64,000 nt of DNA from Thermoplasmata archaeon (GCA_003554965.1 PWHR01000037.1:62001-126000); one strand, 5' to 3'. Positions 1-8,681 are shown, numbered from the stretch's first letter. Translations and numbers: made by a program. Notes: a model not told the origin generated them from the letters alone.

Positions 1-2
1 TA

Positions 3-419
3 CCTGCGATGGTCCGACTTTATGAGAGGTTCGGTATCGACATGACGGAAGAACCCATACTCGTGTTTCCGACCCTTCACTACCAGAACGGCGGTTTGGT
101 GATAAATCCAGATGGGTCGACACCTGTCAAAGGATTGTTTGCAGGAGGAGAAGTCGAAGGAGGAGTCCATGGAAAGAATAGACTTATGGGCAACTCACTG
201 CTTGACTACAACGTCTTTGGCAGGAGAGCAGGTATTAACGCCGCTAGCCACGCTAAGAAAGCTTCACTCGGCGATTTGACGCTCGATCATGTCAGCAAGT
301 ACGAGCAGCAGTTGGACGAAGCTGGAATCGAGACGGATCGAAAAGCTCCTATGCTTTTGCCTGAATATAGAGGAGAGAAGGTGCTTGAAAGGCATTTGGA
401 TGTAAAAGTGACATTGTAA
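3..419 (+). CDS. C-terminal part of FrdA/SdhA-like FAD flavoprotein (truncated by window start)
   Basis: Motifs GLFAGGEVEGGVHGKNRLMGNSLLDYNVFGRRAG typical of fumarate reductase/aspartate oxidase flavoproteins; frame open to window edge. Confidence 0.75.
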   Translation, partial: PAMVRLYERFGIDMTEEPILVFPTLHYQNGGLVINPDGSTPVKGLFAGGEVEGGVHGKNRLMGNSLLDYNVFGRRAGINAASHAKKASLGDLTLDHVSKYEQQLDEAGIETDRKAPMLLPEYRGEKVLERHLDVKVTL

Positions 420-439
420 AAGATCAGGTGTAGATAAGG

Positions 440-646
440 ATGATAGAAGTTAATGAAAAGTACTGTAAAGGATGCAACCTGTGCATAGAGTTCTGCCCTA
501 GGGACGCGCTAGAACCCGCCGAAGAGTTGAACGAAAAGGGAGTCCACCCTCCAGTAGAAGTGGAGGATCGGTGCGTGAATTGCCACCTTTGTGAATTGAT
601 ATGTCCGGATTTTGCTATAATTGTAGAGGAAGAAGAGGAGGTATAA
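440..646 (+). CDS. korD: 2-oxoacid:ferredoxin oxidoreductase delta subunit, 2x[4Fe-4S] ferredoxin
   Basis: CKGCNLCIEFCP and CVNCHLCELICP motifs; directly upstream of alpha subunit. Confidence 0.85.
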   Translation: MIEVNEKYCKGCNLCIEFCPRDALEPAEELNEKGVHPPVEVEDRCVNCHLCELICPDFAIIVEEEEEV

Positions 647-648
647 AT

Positions 649-1809
649 ATGATCGGAGAAATCGATTTGGATAAGGCCAAGAAGGCCATAGGCGACAGAT
701 CTCAGTTCATACATGGAGATACCGCCGTTGCATACGGTGCTCTATTGGCGGGCTGTAGATTTTTTGGTGGTTATCCCATCACGCCTGCTTCTGAGATAGC
801 TGAGAAGATGGCGGAACTACTCCCAAAGATAGGGGGCAAATATATACAGATGGAGGACGAACTCGGCAGCATAGCCTCAGTGATAGGCTCATCATGGGCG
901 GGAGCTAAGGCTATGACCGCTACTTCAGGACCTGGGTTTTCATTGATGCAGGAAAACATCGGCTTCGCTCACATGAGTGAAACACCTTTGGTGTTAGCTA
1001 ACGTTCAGCGCTCTGGTCCTTCCACTGGTCAACCAACTTTGGGAGCTCAGGGTGACGTGATGCAGGTCCAGTATGGAAGCCACGGTGATTTTGCGGCGAT
1101 AGCACTCTCCCCCAACAATATCCAGGAGACTTTGGATCTAACAATTAAATCGTTCAATCTTGCTGAGAAATACAGAACACCGGTCATGCTTATGATCAGC
1201 GCAGATCTAGGGCATATGAGAGAGATGGTCGAAATACCCGATGAGGTAGAAACTTTTGAAAGGAAAGAGCCTAAAGTATCTCCTGAAGAATATATCCCTT
1301 TTGGCAAAGGCGAGTATGGTAAGGAGAAGGTGCCAGAATTCGGTATATTTGGTAAGGGATTTAGGACTTATGTGACTGGTTTAACCCACGATGAGAAAGG
1401 TTTCCCCGCCACCGACGATCAAGAAGACCACGATAACCTGATCAGGAGGCAGGTCGAAAAGATAACCGATGACAGAGAGGAACTGACCGATATAGAGAGA
1501 AGGCGGTTAGATGACGCGGAGAAGGTGATAATCTCTTACGGGATAACGAGCAGGAGCGCAATGGGGGCTTTAAAAGAGGGCAGGAACAGAGGTGAAAAAT
1601 TGGGTTACCTGCGCTTGAAAACTCTGTGGCCTTTCCCAAAACACGTGATAAAGGAGATATCGGAACAGGTAGACAAGATTATCGTGGCTGAATTGAATTT
1701 AGGGCAGATATATCATAAGGTCGCAGAACATGCTGAATGTGAAGTAGCGCTTGCGGATAAGATCGGTGGCGAAGTCCATTCGCCTGAAGAGATACTAGCG
1801 GAGGTGTAA
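649..1809 (+). CDS. korA: 2-oxoacid (likely 2-oxoglutarate):ferredoxin oxidoreductase alpha subunit
   Basis: FFGGYPITPASEIAEKMAELLP, TSGPGFSLMQENIGFA; ATG at 649 after GGAGG is a better start than the ORF-track 601. Confidence 0.88.
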   Translation: MIGEIDLDKAKKAIGDRSQFIHGDTAVAYGALLAGCRFFGGYPITPASEIAEKMAELLPKIGGKYIQMEDELGSIASVIGSSWAGAKAMTATSGPGFSLMQENIGFAHMSETPLVLANVQRSGPSTGQPTLGAQGDVMQVQYGSHGDFAAIALSPNNIQETLDLTIKSFNLAEKYRTPVMLMISADLGHMREMVEIPDEVETFERKEPKVSPEEYIPFGKGEYGKEKVPEFGIFGKGFRTYVTGLTHDEKGFPATDDQEDHDNLIRRQVEKITDDREELTDIERRRLDDAEKVIISYGITSRSAMGALKEGRNRGEKLGYLRLKTLWPFPKHVIKEISEQVDKIIVAELNLGQIYHKVAEHAECEVALADKIGGEVHSPEEILAEV

Positions 1810-1811
1810 TG

Positions 1812-2714
1812 ATGGCTGAAGAGCAGAAATTTGAGACTGAAGAGAAAGTAGAAAGGAAACAAAAAACAGGCATGATCAATGCCAAAGAGTTGGAAGAGAA
1901 GTACCTTCGAAAAGGTATGATGCCGCATATATTCTGTACTGGATGTGGGATCGGAACTGTTCTTGGACTGACACTTCGTGCTATGGAAGAAATCGATATG
2001 GATCTTGATAATACTGTCTTTTTGTCAGGGATAGGCTGTTCCTCTCGATTACCCGGTTATATCGACGTTGATTCATTACACACGACTCATGGAAGAGCTC
2101 TAGCCTTCGCTACGGGAGTTAAGATAACCAATCCTGATCTGAACGTGGTTATCTTCACCGGTGATGGAGACTGCATAGGTATCGGCGGCAATCATTTCAT
2201 CCACGCTGCTAGAAGAAATATAGATATCACCGTCATAGCCGTCAACAATTACATCTACGGGATGACAGGAGGTCAGGTTGCACCTACCACGCCAGAAGGT
2301 GATTACGCTACGACTGCTCCACACGGCAACGTGGAGCCTCCTTTTGATATGAGCGAGATGGCGATGTCAGCAGGGGCGACCTACGTGGCAAGATGGGATC
2401 TAACAAAACCGGTTCAGCCGATGAAATCGATAAAAGAAGGGCTAGAAAACAAAGGGATGAGCTTCATCGAGTTATTGTCGCCCTGTACGACCGCTTATGC
2501 GAGGCAGAATAAGGTCGGCGATATCCAGGAATTCTGGGAGTGGTATGATGACAGGACGATGCTGGCAGAGGAATATGAATTTGAGGAAGAATTCAGTCCG
2601 ATGGAGGAGTGGGAGGAGATAAAAGAGAAGATGAAGATCGGTGTACTGAAGCACGAGGAAAAGAAGTCTCTTGGTGAGCGGATGCAGGAGAAGATCGAGG
2701 AGGTAAAGATATGA
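1812..2714 (+). CDS. korB: 2-oxoacid:ferredoxin oxidoreductase beta subunit (TPP-binding)
   Basis: HIFCTGCGIGTVLG, GDGDCIGIGGNHFIHAARRN, NNYIYGMTGGQVAPTTP. Confidence 0.9.
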   Translation: MAEEQKFETEEKVERKQKTGMINAKELEEKYLRKGMMPHIFCTGCGIGTVLGLTLRAMEEIDMDLDNTVFLSGIGCSSRLPGYIDVDSLHTTHGRALAFATGVKITNPDLNVVIFTGDGDCIGIGGNHFIHAARRNIDITVIAVNNYIYGMTGGQVAPTTPEGDYATTAPHGNVEPPFDMSEMAMSAGATYVARWDLTKPVQPMKSIKEGLENKGMSFIELLSPCTTAYARQNKVGDIQEFWEWYDDRTMLAEEYEFEEEFSPMEEWEEIKEKMKIGVLKHEEKKSLGERMQEKIEEVKI

Positions 2715-3238
2715 GAAAAGATATCAGGCTATGCGGTAAAGGTGGCCAGGGTATAATGCTTTCCGGCTTCGTGCTTGGAAAAGCCGCAAGCGTTTTCCAT
2801 GATTACAACGCGGTCCAGATGCAGAGTTACGGACCCGAAGCGAGAGGTGGCGCTGCACGCTCTGAAGTCGTCATTTCCGATGAAGAAATAGGCTACTGTG
2901 GTCTTTATCAAGCGGACTACATGATGGTGATGTCTCAGGAGGCCTATAATAAGTACAATGAAGACCTTGCCGATGACGCGGTTCTTCTACTTGACGATGA
3001 TCTCGTAACAGAAGTGGAGCACGATTATATCGGTGTTCCCTGTACTGCGATAGCTGAGGATATAGGGGCGAAGATCGTAGCTAACATTGTAATGCTAGGA
3101 GCCTTCAACGAAGCGGGTGATCTGGTACCTCATGATTCCTTGGAGAAGTCGGTAGAGGACAGTGTGCCTTCGAAATTCAAGGACCTGAACTTGAAGGCGC
3201 TGAACAGAGGGGTTGAAAAGGCTAAGGAAAAGATTTGA
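2711..3238 (+). CDS. korC: 2-oxoacid:ferredoxin oxidoreductase gamma subunit
   Basis: LCGKGGQGIMLSGFVLGKAA, QSYGPEARGGAARSEVVIS; 4-nt overlap with korB. Confidence 0.88.
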   Translation: MRKDIRLCGKGGQGIMLSGFVLGKAASVFHDYNAVQMQSYGPEARGGAARSEVVISDEEIGYCGLYQADYMMVMSQEAYNKYNEDLADDAVLLLDDDLVTEVEHDYIGVPCTAIAEDIGAKIVANIVMLGAFNEAGDLVPHDSLEKSVEDSVPSKFKDLNLKALNRGVEKAKEKI

Positions 3239-3500
3239 TTGTCCCAACGAATAGTATCCTACTTGAAGAATACAGTGCCGGTTATTCTCTTGGTAGTTAA
3301 TAGTTATAGCGATTTTAAACGAGCTGCGCTTGTTGGGTTGCGAGTTTTTCAAACCCAGCTTTACTTTCTAAAATTTTTTCCACTCTACTGCTATAAAGAT
3401 TCGGATCGTCAGATGATGATTATTTAAATATTCCGCTTTCTTTAGACCAAAGATATATTTATATGTCTTATCTTTCCCTCTCTGCGAGGTGAAAAGCAAA

Positions 3501-4079
3501 ATGGAAAAAATAAAAAATGTCGGTTACGGAATTGTGTTCGGACTAGCGATCTTAGCTCTACTAGCTATGGGAACTACGGGGACAATAGAAACCGCATCTG
3601 CCGCAGAAGAGATCGAGGAAGAAAGTCCAGATAGTGTATACATGGGTTCGGCTGATTGGGAGAAACACAATGAAGAATCAGGTGCATATGCGATATCAGT
3701 AGGAGCTAAAGGAGTTGAAGTGGGTTTTGAGTATTCTTGGGAAGACGGTCACGGCGCCGCAGTAGGCATGGCGATGAGAGGATATCAAGACCATGGAAAC
3801 GGTGAGTTTGATTGGGTAACAACCGCTGAAGGTTACAGAACCGGGGACTCTACGGGAACTTGGCAGAGTGACCATTTTTGGACGGTAATAGCTACCGATG
3901 TCTGGCATGAGATCTCTGACTCTGGGGAATGGGTACAACATGAATTCGAGCTCCACTATCTGGTTGAACATGAAAGAGACAGATTCTGGGGAGGTACAGA
4001 GTATAACTACCATAACACACACATATATGGTGGTAATCCGAACGCGCCGCCCACAATCACTGTATGGATAATGGATTGA
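3501..4079 (+). CDS. Secreted protein of unknown function, first gene of an ABC-transporter operon
   Basis: Signal peptide (MEKIKNVGYGIVFGLAILALLAMGTTGTIETASA), no Cys, Trp/His/Gly-rich mature part; GAGGTG RBS 5' of ATG 3501 (ORF track begins at GTG 3489); TATA-like atatatttatat at ~3452. Confidence 0.75.
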   Translation: MEKIKNVGYGIVFGLAILALLAMGTTGTIETASAAEEIEEESPDSVYMGSADWEKHNEESGAYAISVGAKGVEVGFEYSWEDGHGAAVGMAMRGYQDHGNGEFDWVTTAEGYRTGDSTGTWQSDHFWTVIATDVWHEISDSGEWVQHEFELHYLVEHERDRFWGGTEYNYHNTHIYGGNPNAPPTITVWIMD

Positions 4080-4099
4080 TCAAGAGGTGGAGAATATCC

Positions 4100-5296
4100 A
4101 TGAAAATACCCAAAACTTTTCTCCTATTTTTTATTCTTATTATGCTTATAATGCCTATTTCTAGTTTGGGATTGGTATCATCTTCAGAAGATGTAGCTAT
4201 GGATAATCCCTATGGGGAGGGAAGATGGAGATTAAAGAATGCGGGAATCCAAATTCTTTATAATCACGAAGAAGAGGATTATGATTATTTGGTTAAGAAT
4301 TCCAGCTTTTCAACCAATAAAATATCTATAGAGACCATTGAAGAAAGTCAGAATCACGTAGAAGTTTTGTTAAATTTAGAGATAGGGTTTGTGACCTCTT
4401 TAGACCGTTCGGATTACGAAGAGCATTTAGAAGAGGGTCCTATTGATGAAGAGTTACTAGATGCGGTTCATATCGGGTATGATATGTATATAGATAAAGA
4501 TGAGGCAGAGCTTTTAGATGATGACGAAGGATGGTTGGTAAAAGAAGAAGATGTAAAAAGATATAGATTAGAAAAAGATGATGAAAAGATAAATATTTAT
4601 TCGATCCAGTTTGAAGAAAGGATCGATTTCGATTACACTGAGTTGAGATTCTAGATTGATAAGGAAAGCAACGATGCGACCCTTGTTGAAGAGGATCATA
4701 GTGAGAAGGGAGCAAGGTTGGGATTTTTCCCCTTTCTAGGGTTTTTAGAAGAAAACCCCTATGAGAACACCTACGATTATATATTTGGAGGAGAAACAAA
4801 TTCTGTAAGCAAATCAGCAGATTGGATTATTTCCTATCCCGATCCTGAAGATTTTCCTGATGAACCTCATGACAACGATGAGGATTTTGTCCAACCCGAC
4901 ATGATTGAAAAAAATATAGGGTCTACATATTTTTTGAATACAGAAAAAAGGATGACGATCGATAGAGAAAAAGTAATGGAGGACTCTCCCGAAATTACAA
5001 GAAGAGGTCTTTCATTAAACTACAAACGGGATGGCCAAAGTCTTTATCCTGCTGACGGGGAGTTATGTCTGCCGGCAGAATTTTTCATAAGAAATACTTC
5101 AGCCGAAGAGATGGTGTATATAGATATTGATTATGAGTATAATGAGGAAGAGGCAGTCGAGTATCTACAATCTCTGCGACCAAGAGATGATGATGAAGAA
5201 GAAGCTACCTTTGATGAATATAAGTTCCTCGCTATACCCGCAGCCGTAGCCCTTATAGGTGGATATCTCGCTTACAAGAACAAGAAAGGAGGTTAA
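4100..5296 (+). pseudogene. Extracytoplasmic protein with N-terminal signal peptide and C-terminal TM anchor, interrupted by in-frame TAG at 4652-4654 (ORFs 4064..4654 and 4718..5296 are the same frame)
   Basis: Frame is open from 4100 to 5296 apart from one TAG; signal sequence KTFLLFFILIMLIMPISSLGLV in part 1, TM FLAIPAAVALIGGYLAYKNKKGG in part 2. Confidence 0.6.
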
Positions 5297-5302
5297 AGTT
5301 GA

Positions 5303-6145
5303 GTGTTTAGTAGGGATGGATTGATCTACAAGTTTTTTTCTCATAACAAATACGTTCTTGCAGTTGTGATTATTGCTCCTCTTCTTCTTTACTTCGTTTT
5401 TGGTACCTCCTTTTATGGATATCTTGACGACATCGGTGAAGAAGAATTGAGAGGATACGATCTAGACAAAGACTACGATGGTGATATGACCTTCTTCGAC
5501 GATGAACCTATAGATGAGGACGAGTATGAAAAGGTAAATCCCTACGGAGGGGAAGAAAATATTTCTAAGATGCACCAGTACAGCTATGAAGAATCTTTTT
5601 TTCCTTCGCTGATCTCTTTAGCAAGTGTATCTTTTATCGTTGGAGCGGTGATTTCCTCACTGTCCTGGGGACGAATGGCGAGCGATGGTTCAATAGTATA
5701 TCCTATTTTATTAAAGTCCTCTAGGACCAAAAGTTTTATGGAGTTATTTTTGTTACCTCTCGTGTTCATATTGTTGATATCCGTTTTTGCATCTCTATTG
5801 GTAACTTCAGAAGTTTTCGTTCCCTTCCTCGAGATCGGTTTCCGATCAGTATTTTTCTATTCTTTATTGACGGTGCTCGGAACCATGTTCGGTGGTTACA
5901 CAATAGCCCTCTTAATTTCTCTGATCTCTAGAGATTCCTTTCTTCCAATTTTCGGTTCCCTTCTTTTCGTCGGAGGAGTTAATCTTTGGCGTGAAAGATT
6001 TCACATATTATCACCGAGTAGAGGATTGGTCACCCATCATTATTTCGATCACCCGATAGAGAATGAAGTATATTATGGTATTTTGATCATAATCGCTGCA
6101 TTCATACTATCCTACTTTTTCTTCAAAAGAGGTGATTTTTATTAA
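5303..6145 (+). CDS. ABC-2-like multi-pass membrane permease with acidic extracellular loop
   Basis: Six or so hydrophobic segments, N-terminal TM then acidic loop YLDDIGEEELRGYDLDKDYDGD; adjacent to ABC ATPase. Confidence 0.65.
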   Translation: MFSRDGLIYKFFSHNKYVLAVVIIAPLLLYFVFGTSFYGYLDDIGEEELRGYDLDKDYDGDMTFFDDEPIDEDEYEKVNPYGGEENISKMHQYSYEESFFPSLISLASVSFIVGAVISSLSWGRMASDGSIVYPILLKSSRTKSFMELFLLPLVFILLISVFASLLVTSEVFVPFLEIGFRSVFFYSLLTVLGTMFGGYTIALLISLISRDSFLPIFGSLLFVGGVNLWRERFHILSPSRGLVTHHYFDHPIENEVYYGILIIIAAFILSYFFFKRGDFY

Positions 6146-6677
6146 AGATAAGATCCTTTTATCAGTCGTTATCTCATTGCTGTTATCTTCAACGATCATC
6201 ACTCTGCAAAGAAGTGAAGCTGTGGAAGTCTTCGATACAAATTTTGGAGCGGACAGTAGAAAGCACTGGCAGGATAGTAGCCCATATATAAGGCATGATC
6301 ATGAGCACGATGAAAATCTTACTCAGGGGTATTACAGGGGTTCCTCTCAATATGGCCTTGAACCTGGAAGCTACAATATAGAAGTCGATCCAGTTGGTGA
6401 AAACGTTACACTTTATCTGATAGATGGAGAAAAAACTTTAGAAAAGGAATTGAACGAATCCATAAGTTTTGAAACGGATCTTGAAACGAACACGATATGG
6501 ATCGGAATAATCATTGGGGATCCACTTACGTTTGAAGAACATACTGGTGAGGTCTTTGAGATAGAAATCGAGAAAGAGAGAGAAATTTTAGATTATCCTT
6601 TGATAATGTTATGGATATTGACATTGATAGGAGTGATTTATCTTGGAGTCGATACTTACAGCAAAAAACGTGAGTAA
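6132..6677 (+). CDS. Membrane-anchored ectodomain protein, unknown function
   Basis: N-terminal hydrophobic segment ILLSVVISLLLSSTIITL, C-terminal TM YPLIMLWILTLIGVIYLGVDTYSKKRE; overlaps both neighbours. Confidence 0.6.
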   Translation: MIFIKDKILLSVVISLLLSSTIITLQRSEAVEVFDTNFGADSRKHWQDSSPYIRHDHEHDENLTQGYYRGSSQYGLEPGSYNIEVDPVGENVTLYLIDGEKTLEKELNESISFETDLETNTIWIGIIIGDPLTFEEHTGEVFEIEIEKEREILDYPLIMLWILTLIGVIYLGVDTYSKKRE

Positions 6678-7461
6678 AAAGTTCGGCAAGACCGTTGCTT
6701 TAGATAACGTCTCATTTCAGATGACTGAAGGTCTCAACATGTTGTTAGGGCCAAATGGGAGCGGTAAAACTACCTTTTTGAGGATAGCATGTGGTCTTCT
6801 TAGACCAGATGAGGGCAAGGTAAGTATTTTTGGACATGATCCGTTTAAGGAGTATTCCGAGATAAAGGATAAAGTATCGTTCGCTCTGCAGAAACCGCAT
6901 CTTCCTCAAAACATAACCGTTAAAGATTTTTTAGAGGGGGTGAAAACGGAAAAAAACGCACGATCTTATAACAGCGCGGTTAAGGCTTTTGGACTTGAAG
7001 ATATACTGGATAAGAAATTTAAGAATCTATCAGGAGGGTTCAAGAAAAGGGTTTCGCTGGCACAAGCTTTTATCGGCAAACCGGATCTGCTCGTTGTTGA
7101 TGAACCTTTTGCTAATCTTGATATCGAAGCTAAACTACGTATTTCTGACATGATAAACAAACTTTCCAAAAGGGAGAACACTTCATTGGTAATGATAACC
7201 CACGATTTAGGTTCACTGAAACCAGACCATCTAACAATCCTTTACGCGGGAAAAACTATCCTAAGTGATTACTACGATGAACTTGGATTTGATGAGATAA
7301 AGTCATTTTACGTTAAAAAGGACGATGAAAAGTATGTTATAAATAATAGAGAAAGTCTGCATAAAAATGTAAAAAAGGGTGCGAAGATTATAGACGTTGA
7401 AAAGAGGGGCTTTGAAGACTATCTTAAAGAGAAATTTGAAAAAGAAGAAATAAAAAGATAA
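6643..7461 (+). CDS. ABC transporter ATP-binding protein
   Basis: Walker A LGPNGSGKTTF, signature NLSGGFKKRVSLAQA, Walker B LLVVDEPFANLD. Confidence 0.95.
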   Translation: MESILTAKNVSKKFGKTVALDNVSFQMTEGLNMLLGPNGSGKTTFLRIACGLLRPDEGKVSIFGHDPFKEYSEIKDKVSFALQKPHLPQNITVKDFLEGVKTEKNARSYNSAVKAFGLEDILDKKFKNLSGGFKKRVSLAQAFIGKPDLLVVDEPFANLDIEAKLRISDMINKLSKRENTSLVMITHDLGSLKPDHLTILYAGKTILSDYYDELGFDEIKSFYVKKDDEKYVINNRESLHKNVKKGAKIIDVEKRGFEDYLKEKFEKEEIKR

Positions 7462-7483
7462 TTATAACTATTATGAAGCTAGA

Positions 7484-7554
7484 TGAGGCCCCGGGCGAGG
7501 TGAAAAGCAGAATGTAACGGAAAACCGTTATATCCTGTTTTTTCCGGGCCCTCA
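7484..7554 (+). terminator. Long stem-loop downstream of ABC operon, followed by a T-rich run (terminator or structured RNA)
   Basis: TGAGGCCCCGG(7484-7494)/CCGGGCCCTCA(7544-7554) with one mismatch; GAAAAGCAG(7502-7510)/CTGTTTTTT(7535-7543); TAACGG(7515-7520)-AAAA-CCGTTA(7525-7530); then tattctttttcttcttccc. Confidence 0.5.
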
Positions 7555-7615
7555 CGTATTCTTTTTCTTCTTCCCATATTAAGACGAGTCCATTTTTATA
7601 TAACAGTTTTACTTA

Positions 7616-7735
7616 TGTCTAAAGGCGCAGACGCTATGCTAGAGATATCTCAAGGACATGGAGTATATCTAGAATAGACAGATTACTGGTGGGGACGTCA
7701 AGACCTTAGGGGGATTAGCCTACAATAGTGTAATC
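7616..7735 (+). ncRNA. Candidate structured non-coding RNA
   Basis: Abutting stems TGTCTA(7616-7621)/TAGACA(7675-7680) and GATTAC(7681-7686)/GTAATC(7730-7735); TATA-like tttttatataa upstream (~7593-7603); no ORF. Confidence 0.35.
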
Positions 7736-7802
7736 AGCAAGACAATGGAACAAAGAACAATAAATATAAAACCCTTTTTATTCATTTTTAAATCAAGAAT
7801 TG

Positions 7803-8237
7803 GTGAAAACGATCGCCCATCCACTCGATAAAAAGAAGAATGCGCTTGTATTCACTACGGTAGTGTGGATTCTAATAATTTTAGGAATCTTTACCATTGA
7901 CTTGTTGAGTTTTGATCTATCGGTTCTTATCGGTTTTCTCTTCACTCTTTTATTTTTCACTTTGGGTCATATTGTAAATAACATAACATCTACCAGGAAG
8001 ACTAATTTTCTTGGCGTTATTATTTTAACAGTGCCTTTCGCGTTGTTCTTGTATTACTTGTTTTCAATGGTCGATCTTGTTTTCTATAGTTTTTCTCTTG
8101 GAATCTTAATGATGGTGACCCTTAGGCCTGCTTTGACTGCATGTTTTGGATTATTTGAAGTTATGATGATGGAGGCGGCTGGTGGCCGCCTTGGTAGCCA
8201 AAAAAGTAATAATGTTGAAAACATAGAAGTGAGATGA
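7803..8237 (+). CDS. Multi-pass membrane protein, unknown function
   Basis: Several hydrophobic segments; TATA-like aaatataaaa upstream. Confidence 0.55.
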   Translation: MKTIAHPLDKKKNALVFTTVVWILIILGIFTIDLLSFDLSVLIGFLFTLLFFTLGHIVNNITSTRKTNFLGVIILTVPFALFLYYLFSMVDLVFYSFSLGILMMVTLRPALTACFGLFEVMMMEAAGGRLGSQKSNNVENIEVR

Positions 8238-8258
8238 TATGAAGGCAGAGGAGATATA

Positions 8259-8681
8259 ATGGGGAATGAGAGAACAAGAAAAAACATATTTATCTTTTCT
8301 TTTTTCTCTATTTTAATGATGGCTTTTACTCTTATTCAGTTCATTAGATTGGAAGGATTCTGGAGTGGCTTTTATTTTACGGCATTTTTGCTTTTTTTAA
8401 TTCTTTCCCTAGTAACCTTGTTAGGGATTAAATATAGGTGGTCATATAATAAATGTAAGTGGTCAGATAAGATAATGGGAAAAGAAAGAAAAAGAAAAAC
8501 CAAATTTATCCAGCTATTTACAAATATTTTAATGATGACCTTAACCCTCTTTCAGTTCACTATCCGGGACGGTTTTTGGAGCGGCTTTTATTTTATGATA
8601 TTTCTGATTTTTTTAATCCTTTTTCCTGTAAGCGTGTTAGAGATCATAACTGGGAAAACATATATGCTATTCCAAAATTGA
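8259..8681 (+). CDS. Membrane protein made of two tandem copies of a ~55-70 aa unit
   Basis: GNERTRKNIFIF..ILMMAFTLIQFIRLEGFWSGFYF vs GKERKRKTKFIQ..ILMMTLTLFQFTIRDGFWSGFYF. Confidence 0.65.
   Translation: MGNERTRKNIFIFSFFSILMMAFTLIQFIRLEGFWSGFYFTAFLLFLILSLVTLLGIKYRWSYNKCKWSDKIMGKERKRKTKFIQLFTNILMMTLTLFQFTIRDGFWSGFYFMIFLIFLILFPVSVLEIITGKTYMLFQN

Noticed and set aside
4652-4654. Genome-wide TAG=pyrrolysine recoding
   Set aside because: TAG closes many clear housekeeping genes in this window (sucC, porA, folP, purB, gap, ABCE1), and no pyl or methylamine methyltransferase gene is present.
7484-7790. SRP (7S) RNA
   Set aside because: TGTAACGGAAAACCG superficially resembles the archaeal Alu-domain motif and the gap length fits, but no helix 3, no convincing helix 8 GNRA/AGCA region, and a T-rich stretch plus TATA-like box interrupt it.
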